DNA of 6,702 nucleotides from Verrucomicrobia bacterium UBA673. Its GTDB lineage: Bacteria > Verrucomicrobiota > Verrucomicrobiia > Limisphaerales > UBA1096. Both the position numbers and the translations under genes were made by a program. The notes under the pieces are model-generated. The model was not told where the DNA came from, searched no databases, and worked only from the letters and a program-made list of their open reading frames with translations. This document shows, in pieces, positions 1-6,698 of the stretch. Location: positions 1 through 6,702 of the forward strand of contig DBNL01000025.1 of assembly GCA_002299785.1 (NCBI GenBank), given 5' to 3'. The first letter of the stretch is position 1; every line of letters starts with the position of its first letter.

Positions 1-1340
1 GCTACTGCTCCGCCTCCACATGTACCCCGACGCGGTTTTCTTTTTTGACCGGCAAGTATGCGTTTCGCCAAAATAACACCGGAATCGCTCCGCCGAACGG
101 CCCCGCTATCATCCAGCCCGGCGTCGACACACTCCCATCGCTGCTCAAGAGCGCCGGTTATACGACTGCCGTGATCGGCAAATGGCACCTCGGTCTCGGC
201 GGGCCAAGCGGGCCAGACTGGAACGGTGAGTTAAAACCCGGCCCACTTGAGATTGGCTTCGACTATAACTACCTCCTGCCCACCACCAACGATCGCGTGC
301 CACAGGTTTATGTTTTGAACCATCGCGTGAAGAATCTCGACCCAAAGGATCCGCTGTGGGTTGGCAGGAAAAAGCCAAGCCCCGACCACCCAACGGGGAA
401 AACTCACAGGGACACGCTCAAGATGGACTGGAGCCACGGGCACAACTCGACGATCCACAACGGCATTAGCCGCATCGGCTTTTACACCGGCGGGCACGAG
501 GCGCGTTTCCGCGACGAGGACCTCGCCGACGAGTGGGTGAAGCAATCCAACAAATGGATTGAAGCCAACAAGGACAACCCATTCTTCCTCTTTTTCTCGT
601 CGCACGATCTACACGTGCCACGTATGCCGCACGAACGCTTCCACGGCACATCCGGGCTCGGCTTTCGTGGCGACGCTGTCGTTCAACTCGACTGGTGCGT
701 TGGCGAACTGCTCAAGACCCTCGACCGGCTGAAACTTTCCGGAAATACGCTCATTGTTTTTTGCTCGGACAATGGCCCGGTCGGAGATGACGGCTACAAG
801 GATGGGGCACTTGAAAAAATGGGAGACCACCGGCCGAACGGCCCTTTCAGCGGGGGTAAATACAGCGTACTTGAAGGGGGCACACGGACTCCGTTCATCA
901 CCTATTGGCCCGGCAAAATCGCAAAAGGGTCTTCAATCGAAATGGTCTGCACGATCGACCTCGCAGCCAGTTTCGCAGCACTCACAGGGGTAGAACTTCC
1001 GAAGGACGCCTGCCCCGACAGCTTCGATGTCATGGACGCGTTGCTCGGCAAAGAAGGCTCCAAGGGCCGCAGGCATCTTATCCAGCAGGACAACGGCAAA
1101 GGTGGCAACTACGGTTTCCGGGCCGGAAAATGGAAACTACAACGCCACGACTCCAGACGTAAGCGAAATACTGTGGTTAGCAATAAACTTGCAAACACAC
1201 CCACTCCAAGATTTGCACTTTATGACCTTAGTAATGATATAAAGGAAGAAAATGACATCTCCCAGCAGCACCCAAAGGTATTGGATCGAATGAAGCATCG
1301 ACTGCAAAAAATCATCGACTCTGGCCGTAGCCGGCCGTAG
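1..1340 (+). CDS. Type I sulfatase (arylsulfatase A-like), 5'-truncated by window edge
   Basis: Hydrolyses sulfate esters, most likely on a polysaccharide or glycoconjugate; the exact substrate cannot be read from sequence. The frame (full codons from base 3) is open to the left edge, so about 445 codons of the C-terminal part are visible. The signature CTPTR, whose Cys is converted to formylglycine, is at 21-35, followed by LTGKY. Other family residues: GKWHLG (Lys codon 180, His codon 186), SSHDLH (His codon 603), SDNGP (Asp 768, Asn 771; metal ligands) and GGKYSVLEGGTRTPF (Lys codon 858). The C-terminus is intact and ends in the usual GRSRP. The missing piece should hold the signal peptide and the first metal-binding Asp residues. 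Such enzymes are normally exported, and the Cys-type site needs a formylglycine-generating enzyme or anSME elsewhere. The gene is convergent with the minus-strand operon. The family is certain; the subfamily is not assigned. Confidence 0.96.
   Translation, partial: YCSASTCTPTRFSFLTGKYAFRQNNTGIAPPNGPAIIQPGVDTLPSLLKSAGYTTAVIGKWHLGLGGPSGPDWNGELKPGPLEIGFDYNYLLPTTNDRVPQVYVLNHRVKNLDPKDPLWVGRKKPSPDHPTGKTHRDTLKMDWSHGHNSTIHNGISRIGFYTGGHEARFRDEDLADEWVKQSNKWIEANKDNPFFLFFSSHDLHVPRMPHERFHGTSGLGFRGDAVVQLDWCVGELLKTLDRLKLSGNTLIVFCSDNGPVGDDGYKDGALEKMGDHRPNGPFSGGKYSVLEGGTRTPFITYWPGKIAKGSSIEMVCTIDLAASFAALTGVELPKDACPDSFDVMDALLGKEGSKGRRHLIQQDNGKGGNYGFRAGKWKLQRHDSRRKRNTVVSNKLANTPTPRFALYDLSNDIKEENDISQQHPKVLDRMKHRLQKIIDSGRSRP
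21..35 (+). other. Sulfatase active-site motif C-T-P-T-R
   Basis: The codons TGT ACC CCG ACG CGG, in frame with the sulfatase, give CTPTR. This matches the Cys-type sulfatase signature C-x-P-x-R, in which Cys (codon 21-23) becomes the catalytic formylglycine. It shows that translation begins upstream of the window and that the TTG at 45 is an internal Leu codon. Confidence 0.93.
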
Positions 1341-1380
1341 CACACAAGGCCTTTTCCTATTACAAGTCCCTACGGCGGGC
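1330..1380. repeat. Imperfect inverted repeat at the convergent gene junction; possible weak bidirectional terminator
   Basis: Bases 1330-1340 can pair with 1370-1380 in 10 of 11 positions (GCCGTAG against CTACGGC, then one mismatch and three more pairs), leaving a 29-base loop. The structure spans the sulfatase stop codon, the 19-base intergenic gap (1341-1359) and the last codons of the minus-strand gene. The left arm also lies in a direct 10-base near-duplication (1321-1330 and 1331-1340, one difference). The loop is long and no T-run follows directly on either strand, so a terminator role is only a possibility. Confidence 0.3.
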
Positions 1381-2532
1381 ACTTAGTAGAATGAGGCCAC
1401 CGATGGCAAGGATTGCGGTGCCGATAAAGGCAACCCAAGTCATCGTAGAAAACTTCGGTTTCTCCTTTACGCTCGGTTCCGCCGCTTGGCCAAGCGATAC
1501 GGGCGCCGTATGTTCCGCCAAGCTGCCGGTTCTATAACCGGTGAGTAGTTCGTCCAGCGTGTCGCCCACAATCTTCGAGCGGTTACTGCCCTGCCCCGCC
1601 CCACTCTTCGCAAGAATTTGACTCATCTCAATCCGGATCTCCGGGCTTTCCGGGTTGAAGCCCAACTGCTTCGCAATTTCCTGTTTCCGGTCGCGATCCC
1701 ACTTCAGTGGCACCATCACTCCCTGCATCCATTTACGGTCCAGACCGCATTCGCAATTTAGCCCTATGGTATTCAGAATGGCGCTGACGCTTGACTGGCT
1801 CAACTTCTCACCGCTGAGAACAGGCCCAATCATTCGACCGCGACCGTAGAGAATCACTACCTGCGGAAGATCCAAAACTTTGTGAATGCCAAGGCTCCAG
1901 AGAAAAGCTCGCTCCGCCTCAAAGGCTTCCGCCGATATCACTTCAATTACCGGCGGTTGCTGGATTGCTTTTTCCAATTCGGGCAGCTTGGCCGTGATTC
2001 CCGAGACAACAACATCGGCCATCGAGCGGATGTCCCGGTTCTGGGCAACATCACTCCCCTCCACAACAAGCACGACGCCATAGCAGTCGAACACTTTACT
2101 GAGGATACCGTTTCTCCTGGGTGAATCCAGTACCGACTCGAGGGCGTCCCATGCCGTTTGCAGGATCGGCACGCCGTCCTTCACCAGGGGGATAGGGATG
2201 GTTCTTTCTTGATCGGGAGAAACGAGTACCGCTACCGGCGTCTTGCCTGTAAATCCATCAGGAAGAAACACCTTGGCCCCGCCCTGGCGCGCTTGGCCAA
2301 GCGGCAGAAGTTTGGCCTTCACATTCGAGTCGTAAAACGTGGCAGTGGCGATGGACTGCAACGACTCACGCTCGGCCTCCGGCATGGAGTCACCAACGAA
2401 GATGTACAATTTGTACGGCTCGGAGCCGAGATCAACGAATCCAACATCACGAACATTAAACCGGCATGCCTGCGCCTCGAGCGAGAGCAGGCAGGCCAGC
2501 AAGACGGCGAGTCGTTTTGACCAATGGTCCAC
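1360..2532 (-). CDS. Membrane-anchored extracytoplasmic protein of unknown function
   Basis: Not assigned to a named family. The 390 residues begin with a signal peptide (KR at 6-7, hydrophobic 8-18, AQA at 20-22 before Cys23). They end with one hydrophobic helix (about 364-384) followed by ARRRDL, so the bulk should lie outside the cytoplasm on a single C-terminal anchor. The body looks like two alpha/beta lobes. Lobe one has strands near YKLYIFVGDS (40-49) and TPVAVLVSPD (98-107). Lobe two has strands near 195-200 and LPQVVILYGRG (222-232), then a conserved-looking CECGLD (260-265). Mature-part cysteines are 23, 150, 260 and 262. The lobes could be thioredoxin-like, each with a Pro just before a hydrophobic strand, but no CxxC is present, so redox activity is not claimed. 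A low-complexity linker (about 310-360) precedes the helix. The gene starts 5 bases after the large propeller gene's stop, implying co-transcription and a shared envelope role. I recall similar proteins in Planctomycetota annotated only as hypothetical. Confidence 0.9.
   Translation of the reverse strand: MDHWSKRLAVLLACLLSLEAQACRFNVRDVGFVDLGSEPYKLYIFVGDSMPEAERESLQSIATATFYDSNVKAKLLPLGQARQGGAKVFLPDGFTGKTPVAVLVSPDQERTIPIPLVKDGVPILQTAWDALESVLDSPRRNGILSKVFDCYGVVLVVEGSDVAQNRDIRSMADVVVSGITAKLPELEKAIQQPPVIEVISAEAFEAERAFLWSLGIHKVLDLPQVVILYGRGRMIGPVLSGEKLSQSSVSAILNTIGLNCECGLDRKWMQGVMVPLKWDRDRKQEIAKQLGFNPESPEIRIEMSQILAKSGAGQGSNRSKIVGDTLDELLTGYRTGSLAEHTAPVSLGQAAEPSVKEKPKFSTMTWVAFIGTAILAIGGLILLSARRRDL
1483..1496. 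repeat. 14-bp perfect palindrome CGCTTGGCCAAGCG, copy 1
   Basis: A perfect self-complementary 14-mer inside the 390-aa gene, coding part of S-L-G-Q-A (residues 346-350). An identical copy lies at 2290-2303 and a one-mismatch copy at 2679-2692. The core GGCCAAGCG recurs elsewhere in the window. Confidence 0.6.
2290..2303. repeat. 14-bp perfect palindrome CGCTTGGCCAAGCG, copy 2
   Basis: Identical to the copy at 1483-1496 and again coding L-G-Q-A (residues 78-81) of the 390-aa protein. The identity is at DNA level, while the surrounding protein sequence differs. Confidence 0.6.
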
Positions 2533-2540
2533 TGGCTCTA
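2530..2540 (-). promoter_or_regulatory. Operon junction: TAG stop, 5-base gap, GTG start
   Basis: On the minus strand the upstream gene's TAG (2540-2538) is followed by AGCCA and then GTG (2532-2530). No good Shine-Dalgarno sequence is visible just before the GTG, so translation of the second gene probably depends on coupling to the first. GTG is chosen because the next 22 codons form a clear signal peptide. The frame stays open further upstream into the first gene, but starting there would bury the signal sequence, and the next visible in-frame start-like codon (TTG, codon 11) would cut it. Confidence 0.6.
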
Positions 2541-5500
2541 TTTCGCTGCGCGAAGCTGCTCTCGATTCACCTCGAGGGCGTGAATAAGTGTCGGGGCCAG
2601 TTTGGCTTTTTTGTCGGTTGGAACCAACTCGATATCAAGATCTCCAGTCACGCTGATACCCTCGAATTCACGCGTAACCGCCTGGCCAAGCGCACCGGCG
2701 GAAGCGGCGATATCGAACGACTCGAGAACAGTTCTGCCCTGCAACTTAACATCAAACACCTGCCCGGCAGCTTCCGCCAACACAGCGAATCCCAGTCGAA
2801 CCGTGTATCGGGCAGTTTGATCATTTTCCAGTAATGGCACCTTAAGCTTGGTCACCCCTTTGAGTGCAGAAGTGAAAAGCCAAGGTTTGTCAGTGCCAGC
2901 GATGGTTTTGCCACGCCAATCACGCTGCACGACCTCCGGTCCCCCTTCTTCGTTTAGCTTGAACTTCACGCCGTAGTTCGCGAATGCCCCCTGCCCCACG
3001 GTCGTCTTCGGACGTGGGTAGGCAAACCAAACAGTGCCATCCTTCGATCGCATGTCGCCTGGCGCACCAAAGTTAATTGCCAGATGCTTCACCGGCTTGG
3101 TCGCAGCTTGACTAATAAACACCGACCACTCCGCAAGCCCTTTCTGCGGTTTATTTTTCAGGACAACCGTGGTTCGCAGCGAGTAACTGCACGTACAACC
3201 GGCGCTTGACTCCTGCATACTCAACAGTCCGTTAGCCGGAATCATGCTGTTCCAGCAACCGGGCCTCAGCCCCCCAAAAAGCTGCAGGCCTGTGTCGTGC
3301 TCCGTGTTGACAATCGCACCGCTAAAGGATCGAAAAAAAAGATTGTGCGGCGTCGCTGTCACAATGCCACAACTATGGCCCGGACGCAGAAATTCCCAAT
3401 CAACGGACTCACCTGTAATAGGGTGTGTGCGTTTCTGTATTTCACCAGTCGCAAGATCGCACCGGCGCGGCTCAATGTAAATCGTGTCACCAACAATCGT
3501 CGGACGTCGACGATAGTTGAGCGGTTTGCTCCATAGCAGACTGCCACTTTCGGACTGCAACACAGTGATTCGCCGCCAATTAAGGTTCCCCTTGTTGAAC
3601 GGCCCCTCGTCGTGATTGCTATAGTGACCGAAGAACAACAAGCGGCCGTCCTCGTAAGCGACCCCCAATTTAGTGCCACCGCAGCCGGTGAGATCGTACG
3701 GGCGATTCCAAATCTCGCGACCACTCTCTGCTTCAAGGCAAACCACCCGTCGCACATCGCGTTCTTTTTCAGCGAGTTTCTGCTCTCGCTCAGGAACGTA
3801 GTTACCGCCATCGATTTCTGCTTTTACAGCTGCCCTCGCCTGTTCGCGCTCTTCATCCTTTACATCATCTTTCAGGAAAAATACGCGGCCATCTGCGATT
3901 GCCAGCGATATATTCGGGATGCCTACGCCATCGTGCTGCCACAGCAATTCGCCATTGCCAATGTTGTACGCGAAAACTTTTTCGCTGAGCATAATCTTAT
4001 CCGTCACGGCGCTGGGCTTGTGGTCGGGCAGCCAGCCTGGAAATGGGTTGATGGCCTGCCAATGAAGACCGCGGCGCTTGAAATAGGCGTAGGCCCGGGC
4101 ATCGGGGCGAGGGTAACTTCCTTTCACAGTTTTGAGGGTTGCGAGCGCATCCTTGGGTGCGTCGGACTCGGCCACCCACTCACCGTTTTTGACGAGGGCA
4201 TTCCAGATATAACCGTACTCGCGGGCCAACGGGACGGCGCCGGTGCCAAAAAGAATATTGCCATCCACACTAATATTTCCCCAGCGTAAAGCCTTGCCAC
4301 CTGCCTGTCTTGGGACTGTAAATTCGCGCAGAGTTCGCCCTGTTTGAGCGTCTAGATGCAATACCCGATCATGAGCCGCGACGAACACCGAGTCGTCATT
4401 GGCAACAATGTTGGAGCCATCCACATCCACCCTCACACGAACTGCGCCGGGGATTTTACGCTGCCAAAGAAACGTTCCGTTGTAAGCATCATAAGCCATC
4501 ACCACCTCCATTCCCTGAACTATCAGGCGGCCGTTCACGGCGAGAGGGCTCACCGAGCGGGAATGTCGCTCGACCATGTGCTCCGAGCCAGGCTCACCGA
4601 ACCACAGCACGCCAAGCGGCCCCTTCACGAGCCGGTCGTTGGTTGACGAGGTGTTGGCCGTGTTGCCGTACAGACCGCTCCAGCTTCCCGCGCCGTCAAG
4701 TTTGCCGCGGGTGAACTTCAGCCAACCGTCATCCAGCAAAACATCATGACTGGACTTGACGTTGGCCTTAAGTCCGTCAACGACGTTCGCCACATTTTCT
4801 TTCGGCCAATTAGCCACGGATCCCAGCAACAGCACCCCTCCCGCTGGGCGAAGTACCCGTGCCAATTGGCCCACCGGCAACTGCACATCTTCGCCATGCT
4901 GCACACGGCCGGAGACGATCAAGTTGGCGAAATAATCCGGCAACTCAGCAGCTTTCCAGTCTGCGGCGATCACTCGTGAACCGTAAAGACCAGCCAATAG
5001 AAGGTCGCGTCGAATCTCCTCAAGACGAGTAGCATCCTGCTCGATAATGACGATGTTGAGCTTGGTTTGGGCAGCGAGCGCTTGGGCCAGTTTTGCGTCA
5101 CGTGCTCCGTAAATAAGGCACCAACCGACCTTGATACCGCTGCGCGCCCTGATTTCCGCGGCGGCAGCCGTGTCCGCTTGCCCAAGTACAACCTGGCCTG
5201 TCTCCTCAGTGACTTTACGGGGAACATCCTGCACCACCTGTTCGCCGAGACAATGAATGGCGCCAGAGTCGGTGCTCACGAATACCCGACTGTCAGCCAC
5301 AGCAAGGCCAAGCGCGTTATCAGGCAAACCGTACATGGAGACTAGTTGACCACTCGCTGCGTCAACCGAAAGCACATAGCCGTTGCCACCGGCAAAAAGC
5401 GTTTTGCCAGCAAGTGCCAACGTGCCGAGTTCGCCGGATACTGCCAGCGGGCCAAGCTGCTCTCGAGAAACAAACCAAGAAATGCGCCCGGTGTTAAGGG

Positions 5501-6698
5501 TAGTCATCTGCTTGGCGATAACAGCCAGTCGGGCGGTGGCCTTATTCAACTCTGCAGTGACCTTGCCCAATTCGCCTGCCTTATTGGCCTTTGCGGCGGC
5601 CTTATGACGCTCACGGATCGTTTTGATCGACTTCACCAAGTCACCTTCCTCTTTGGCCAACTTAGGCACTTCTGCCGTTGCCTCAGCGTTACCGGCGCGG
5701 TCGATGGCGTAGATGCCCTTTTGCGTGGCAATGTAGGCGATGTCTTTTGTGAGAACCATGTCGATCGATGGGAAACTCGCAAACTGATCGCCCCGACTCG
5801 CGCCGGATTTGCCATCGAAAGTCACCTTGCTATCGGTGCCTTTATTATCGTTGCCCGCGTATAATGCACCATCATCCATCATTGCCCACGCGCCGCCGAC
5901 CTTGCCGCCGGCATTGAGGAATTTATTAAACTTACCAGTGACCTTGTCGAACAACGCCGGCATACCTCGACCGGTCGGCACGAACAGGTTCAACTCGGAA
6001 GCAACAATGTAGCCCTGCGGAGCCATCCCTCCATAATTAAGGCCCCACGCCTGGTCGCCGGAGGTGTCGTTGAGCCAAATCTCCCTGCCGCTGCCAGCGT
6101 CCACCGCACCGATGTAAAGCCCCTCATACGGGAAAATGCCGGAAGCGAAATAGACGATGTCCTTCTCAATCAGCAACCCGGTGCGAATCGGCCATGCCGA
6201 GATAAGCCGGCTATTTCCAATCACCCGCTCACCACTTGGACTTGGGCGGTATTTCCAGACCAGTGCGCCGTCGTCCGCACTGAGGCAGTAAACCAAGCCG
6301 TCGTCCGAGCCGAAATACAGGTTGCCGCCATGCACCACCGGCGCAAACCTCACCGCTCCACCAGCTGCAAAACGCCACCGCTCTTCCGCTGTCCGGGTGT
6401 CCAGCGCGTATACATGATTGTCCACATTGTTGCCGAAATACAGCGTTCGGCCCGAGACCACCACATTGTAGGCGCGATCCGAGTGCATGCGTGGCGTCTC
6501 CTCTCCGGGCATCGGCCAAGCGGTTCGCGGGCGATGACGCGACTCGAACACCCACTGCGAATTAAGCTTGCCGGAAACCTCCTCCGTGCTAACTGCCGAG
6601 CGGTTTCCATCATGCCGATACGAGGGCCAATCGGCTGCATTCGGCACCTGAACAAAGGGAGCAAAACACAACATCACCATCCAACGGAAGGATTTCAT
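2538..6698 (-). CDS. Giant secreted PQQ-like beta-propeller protein with embedded methyltransferase-like domain and C-terminal malectin-like domain
   Basis: A 1386-residue exported protein of unknown function. It starts at ATG (6698), giving a signal peptide (about 1-22), then DWPSYRHDGNRS, a common N-terminus of planctomycete propeller proteins. Propeller region one (about 23-485) has blade motifs such as VYALDTRTAEERW (97-109), VYCLSADDGALVW (136-148) and VLSVDAASGQ (442-451), with a charged helical insert at 346-400. Residues 521-663 resemble a class I methyltransferase fold. Propeller region two (about 670-1185) has VMAYDAYNGTFLW (733-745), VFAYNIGNGELLW (908-920), VVCLEAESGREIW (985-997) and a second charged insert (944-981). 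A Cys-rich closing segment holds C1110, C1148 and GCTCSYS (1167-1173). Residues 1205-1378 look malectin-like. No adjacent Cys-Cys pair of quinoprotein dehydrogenases is present, so PQQ use is not implied; a binding or scaffold role is more likely. It is the first visible gene of an operon with the 390-aa membrane protein. The fold calls are from motif reading only. Confidence 0.93.
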   Translation of the reverse strand: MKSFRWMVMLCFAPFVQVPNAADWPSYRHDGNRSAVSTEEVSGKLNSQWVFESRHRPRTAWPMPGEETPRMHSDRAYNVVVSGRTLYFGNNVDNHVYALDTRTAEERWRFAAGGAVRFAPVVHGGNLYFGSDDGLVYCLSADDGALVWKYRPSPSGERVIGNSRLISAWPIRTGLLIEKDIVYFASGIFPYEGLYIGAVDAGSGREIWLNDTSGDQAWGLNYGGMAPQGYIVASELNLFVPTGRGMPALFDKVTGKFNKFLNAGGKVGGAWAMMDDGALYAGNDNKGTDSKVTFDGKSGASRGDQFASFPSIDMVLTKDIAYIATQKGIYAIDRAGNAEATAEVPKLAKEEGDLVKSIKTIRERHKAAAKANKAGELGKVTAELNKATARLAVIAKQMTTLNTGRISWFVSREQLGPLAVSGELGTLALAGKTLFAGGNGYVLSVDAASGQLVSMYGLPDNALGLAVADSRVFVSTDSGAIHCLGEQVVQDVPRKVTEETGQVVLGQADTAAAAEIRARSGIKVGWCLIYGARDAKLAQALAAQTKLNIVIIEQDATRLEEIRRDLLLAGLYGSRVIAADWKAAELPDYFANLIVSGRVQHGEDVQLPVGQLARVLRPAGGVLLLGSVANWPKENVANVVDGLKANVKSSHDVLLDDGWLKFTRGKLDGAGSWSGLYGNTANTSSTNDRLVKGPLGVLWFGEPGSEHMVERHSRSVSPLAVNGRLIVQGMEVVMAYDAYNGTFLWQRKIPGAVRVRVDVDGSNIVANDDSVFVAAHDRVLHLDAQTGRTLREFTVPRQAGGKALRWGNISVDGNILFGTGAVPLAREYGYIWNALVKNGEWVAESDAPKDALATLKTVKGSYPRPDARAYAYFKRRGLHWQAINPFPGWLPDHKPSAVTDKIMLSEKVFAYNIGNGELLWQHDGVGIPNISLAIADGRVFFLKDDVKDEEREQARAAVKAEIDGGNYVPEREQKLAEKERDVRRVVCLEAESGREIWNRPYDLTGCGGTKLGVAYEDGRLLFFGHYSNHDEGPFNKGNLNWRRITVLQSESGSLLWSKPLNYRRRPTIVGDTIYIEPRRCDLATGEIQKRTHPITGESVDWEFLRPGHSCGIVTATPHNLFFRSFSGAIVNTEHDTGLQLFGGLRPGCWNSMIPANGLLSMQESSAGCTCSYSLRTTVVLKNKPQKGLAEWSVFISQAATKPVKHLAINFGAPGDMRSKDGTVWFAYPRPKTTVGQGAFANYGVKFKLNEEGGPEVVQRDWRGKTIAGTDKPWLFTSALKGVTKLKVPLLENDQTARYTVRLGFAVLAEAAGQVFDVKLQGRTVLESFDIAASAGALGQAVTREFEGISVTGDLDIELVPTDKKAKLAPTLIHALEVNREQLRAAK
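2565..3086 (-). other. C-terminal malectin-like (carbohydrate-binding) domain of the giant propeller protein
   Basis: Residues 1205-1378. The segment opens with AINFGAPGD and contains TVWFAYPRP (1222-1230), YTVRLGF (1298-1304), VFDVKLQGRTVLESFDI (1314-1330) and DLDIELVP (1353-1360). This order (N/F-G opening, a strand reading YTVRLGF, VFDVxLxG, a late IELVP strand) resembles malectin domains, beta-sandwiches that bind glycans. The assignment is from pattern recall and could instead be another galactose-binding-like sandwich. Confidence 0.55.
2679..2692. repeat. One-mismatch copy of the 14-bp palindrome
   Basis: CGCCTGGCCAAGCG differs at one base from the perfect palindrome at 1483 and 2290. 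It lies in the malectin-like part of the giant protein and codes A-L-G-Q-A (residues 1336-1340), so all three copies encode LGQA. Confidence 0.45.
4710..5138 (-). other. Class I methyltransferase-like Rossmann domain embedded in the giant propeller protein
   Basis: Residues 521-663, between the two propeller regions. The visible order fits a SAM-methyltransferase fold: strand one and loop CLIYGARDAKLAQAL (527-541), strand two ending in acidic residues VIIEQD (550-555, E553 in the ribose-binding place), a helix LEEIRRDLLLAGL, strand three RVIAAD (575-580), strand four ANLIVSG (591-597), and LRPAGGVLLLG (616-626), the usual 'LRPGG' turn. Only the first glycine of the GxGxG loop remains (G531, then ARD), so SAM binding is doubtful. 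The domain is exported with the rest of the protein, which also argues against ordinary cytoplasmic methylation. Confidence 0.7.
5499..5663 (-). other. Charged helical (coiled-coil-like) insert in the first propeller region
   Basis: Residues 346-400 (from KLAKEEGD to QMTT) are rich in Lys, Glu, Ala and Leu with no Gly/Pro-rich turns. They read as one or two long amphipathic helices between blade-like segments. This is unlike propeller sequence and suggests a helical hairpin projecting from the propeller, possibly for oligomerisation or partner contact. A shorter charged insert occurs at residues 944-981 (3756-3869). Confidence 0.5.

Noticed and set aside
1140..1320. AT-richer 3' end of the sulfatase gene as a sign of recombination or transfer
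   Set aside because: The encoded segment continues the normal sulfatase C-terminus (LYDLSNDIKEEND to GRSRP), so local base composition alone is weak evidence.
45..1340. TTG at 45 as the true start of the sulfatase
   Set aside because: The frame is open to the left edge and contains the CTPTR catalytic motif at 21-35, so the gene begins outside the window.
2463..2532. Lipoprotein signal in the 390-aa protein
   Set aside because: Cys14 (LLAC) and Cys23 (AQAC) are poor lipobox matches, whereas AQA before Cys23 suits signal peptidase I and the protein has its own C-terminal membrane helix.
2466..2834. 122-codon plus-strand frame spanning the operon junction
   Set aside because: It overlaps two well-supported minus-strand genes in antisense and has no domain support.
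3612..4289. 225-codon open frame on the plus strand
   Set aside because: It is antisense to the second propeller region of the giant protein, shows no recognisable domain, and the minus-strand frame has clear repeat motifs throughout.
5346..5864. 172-codon open frame on the plus strand
   Set aside because: It is antisense to the first propeller region and its helical insert; the Cys- and Arg-rich translation has no recognisable motif.
2538..6698. PQQ-dependent dehydrogenase activity for the giant protein
   Set aside because: The propeller repeats are PQQ-like, but the adjacent Cys-Cys pair of classical quinoprotein alcohol dehydrogenases is absent, and propellers of this kind are often only scaffolds.
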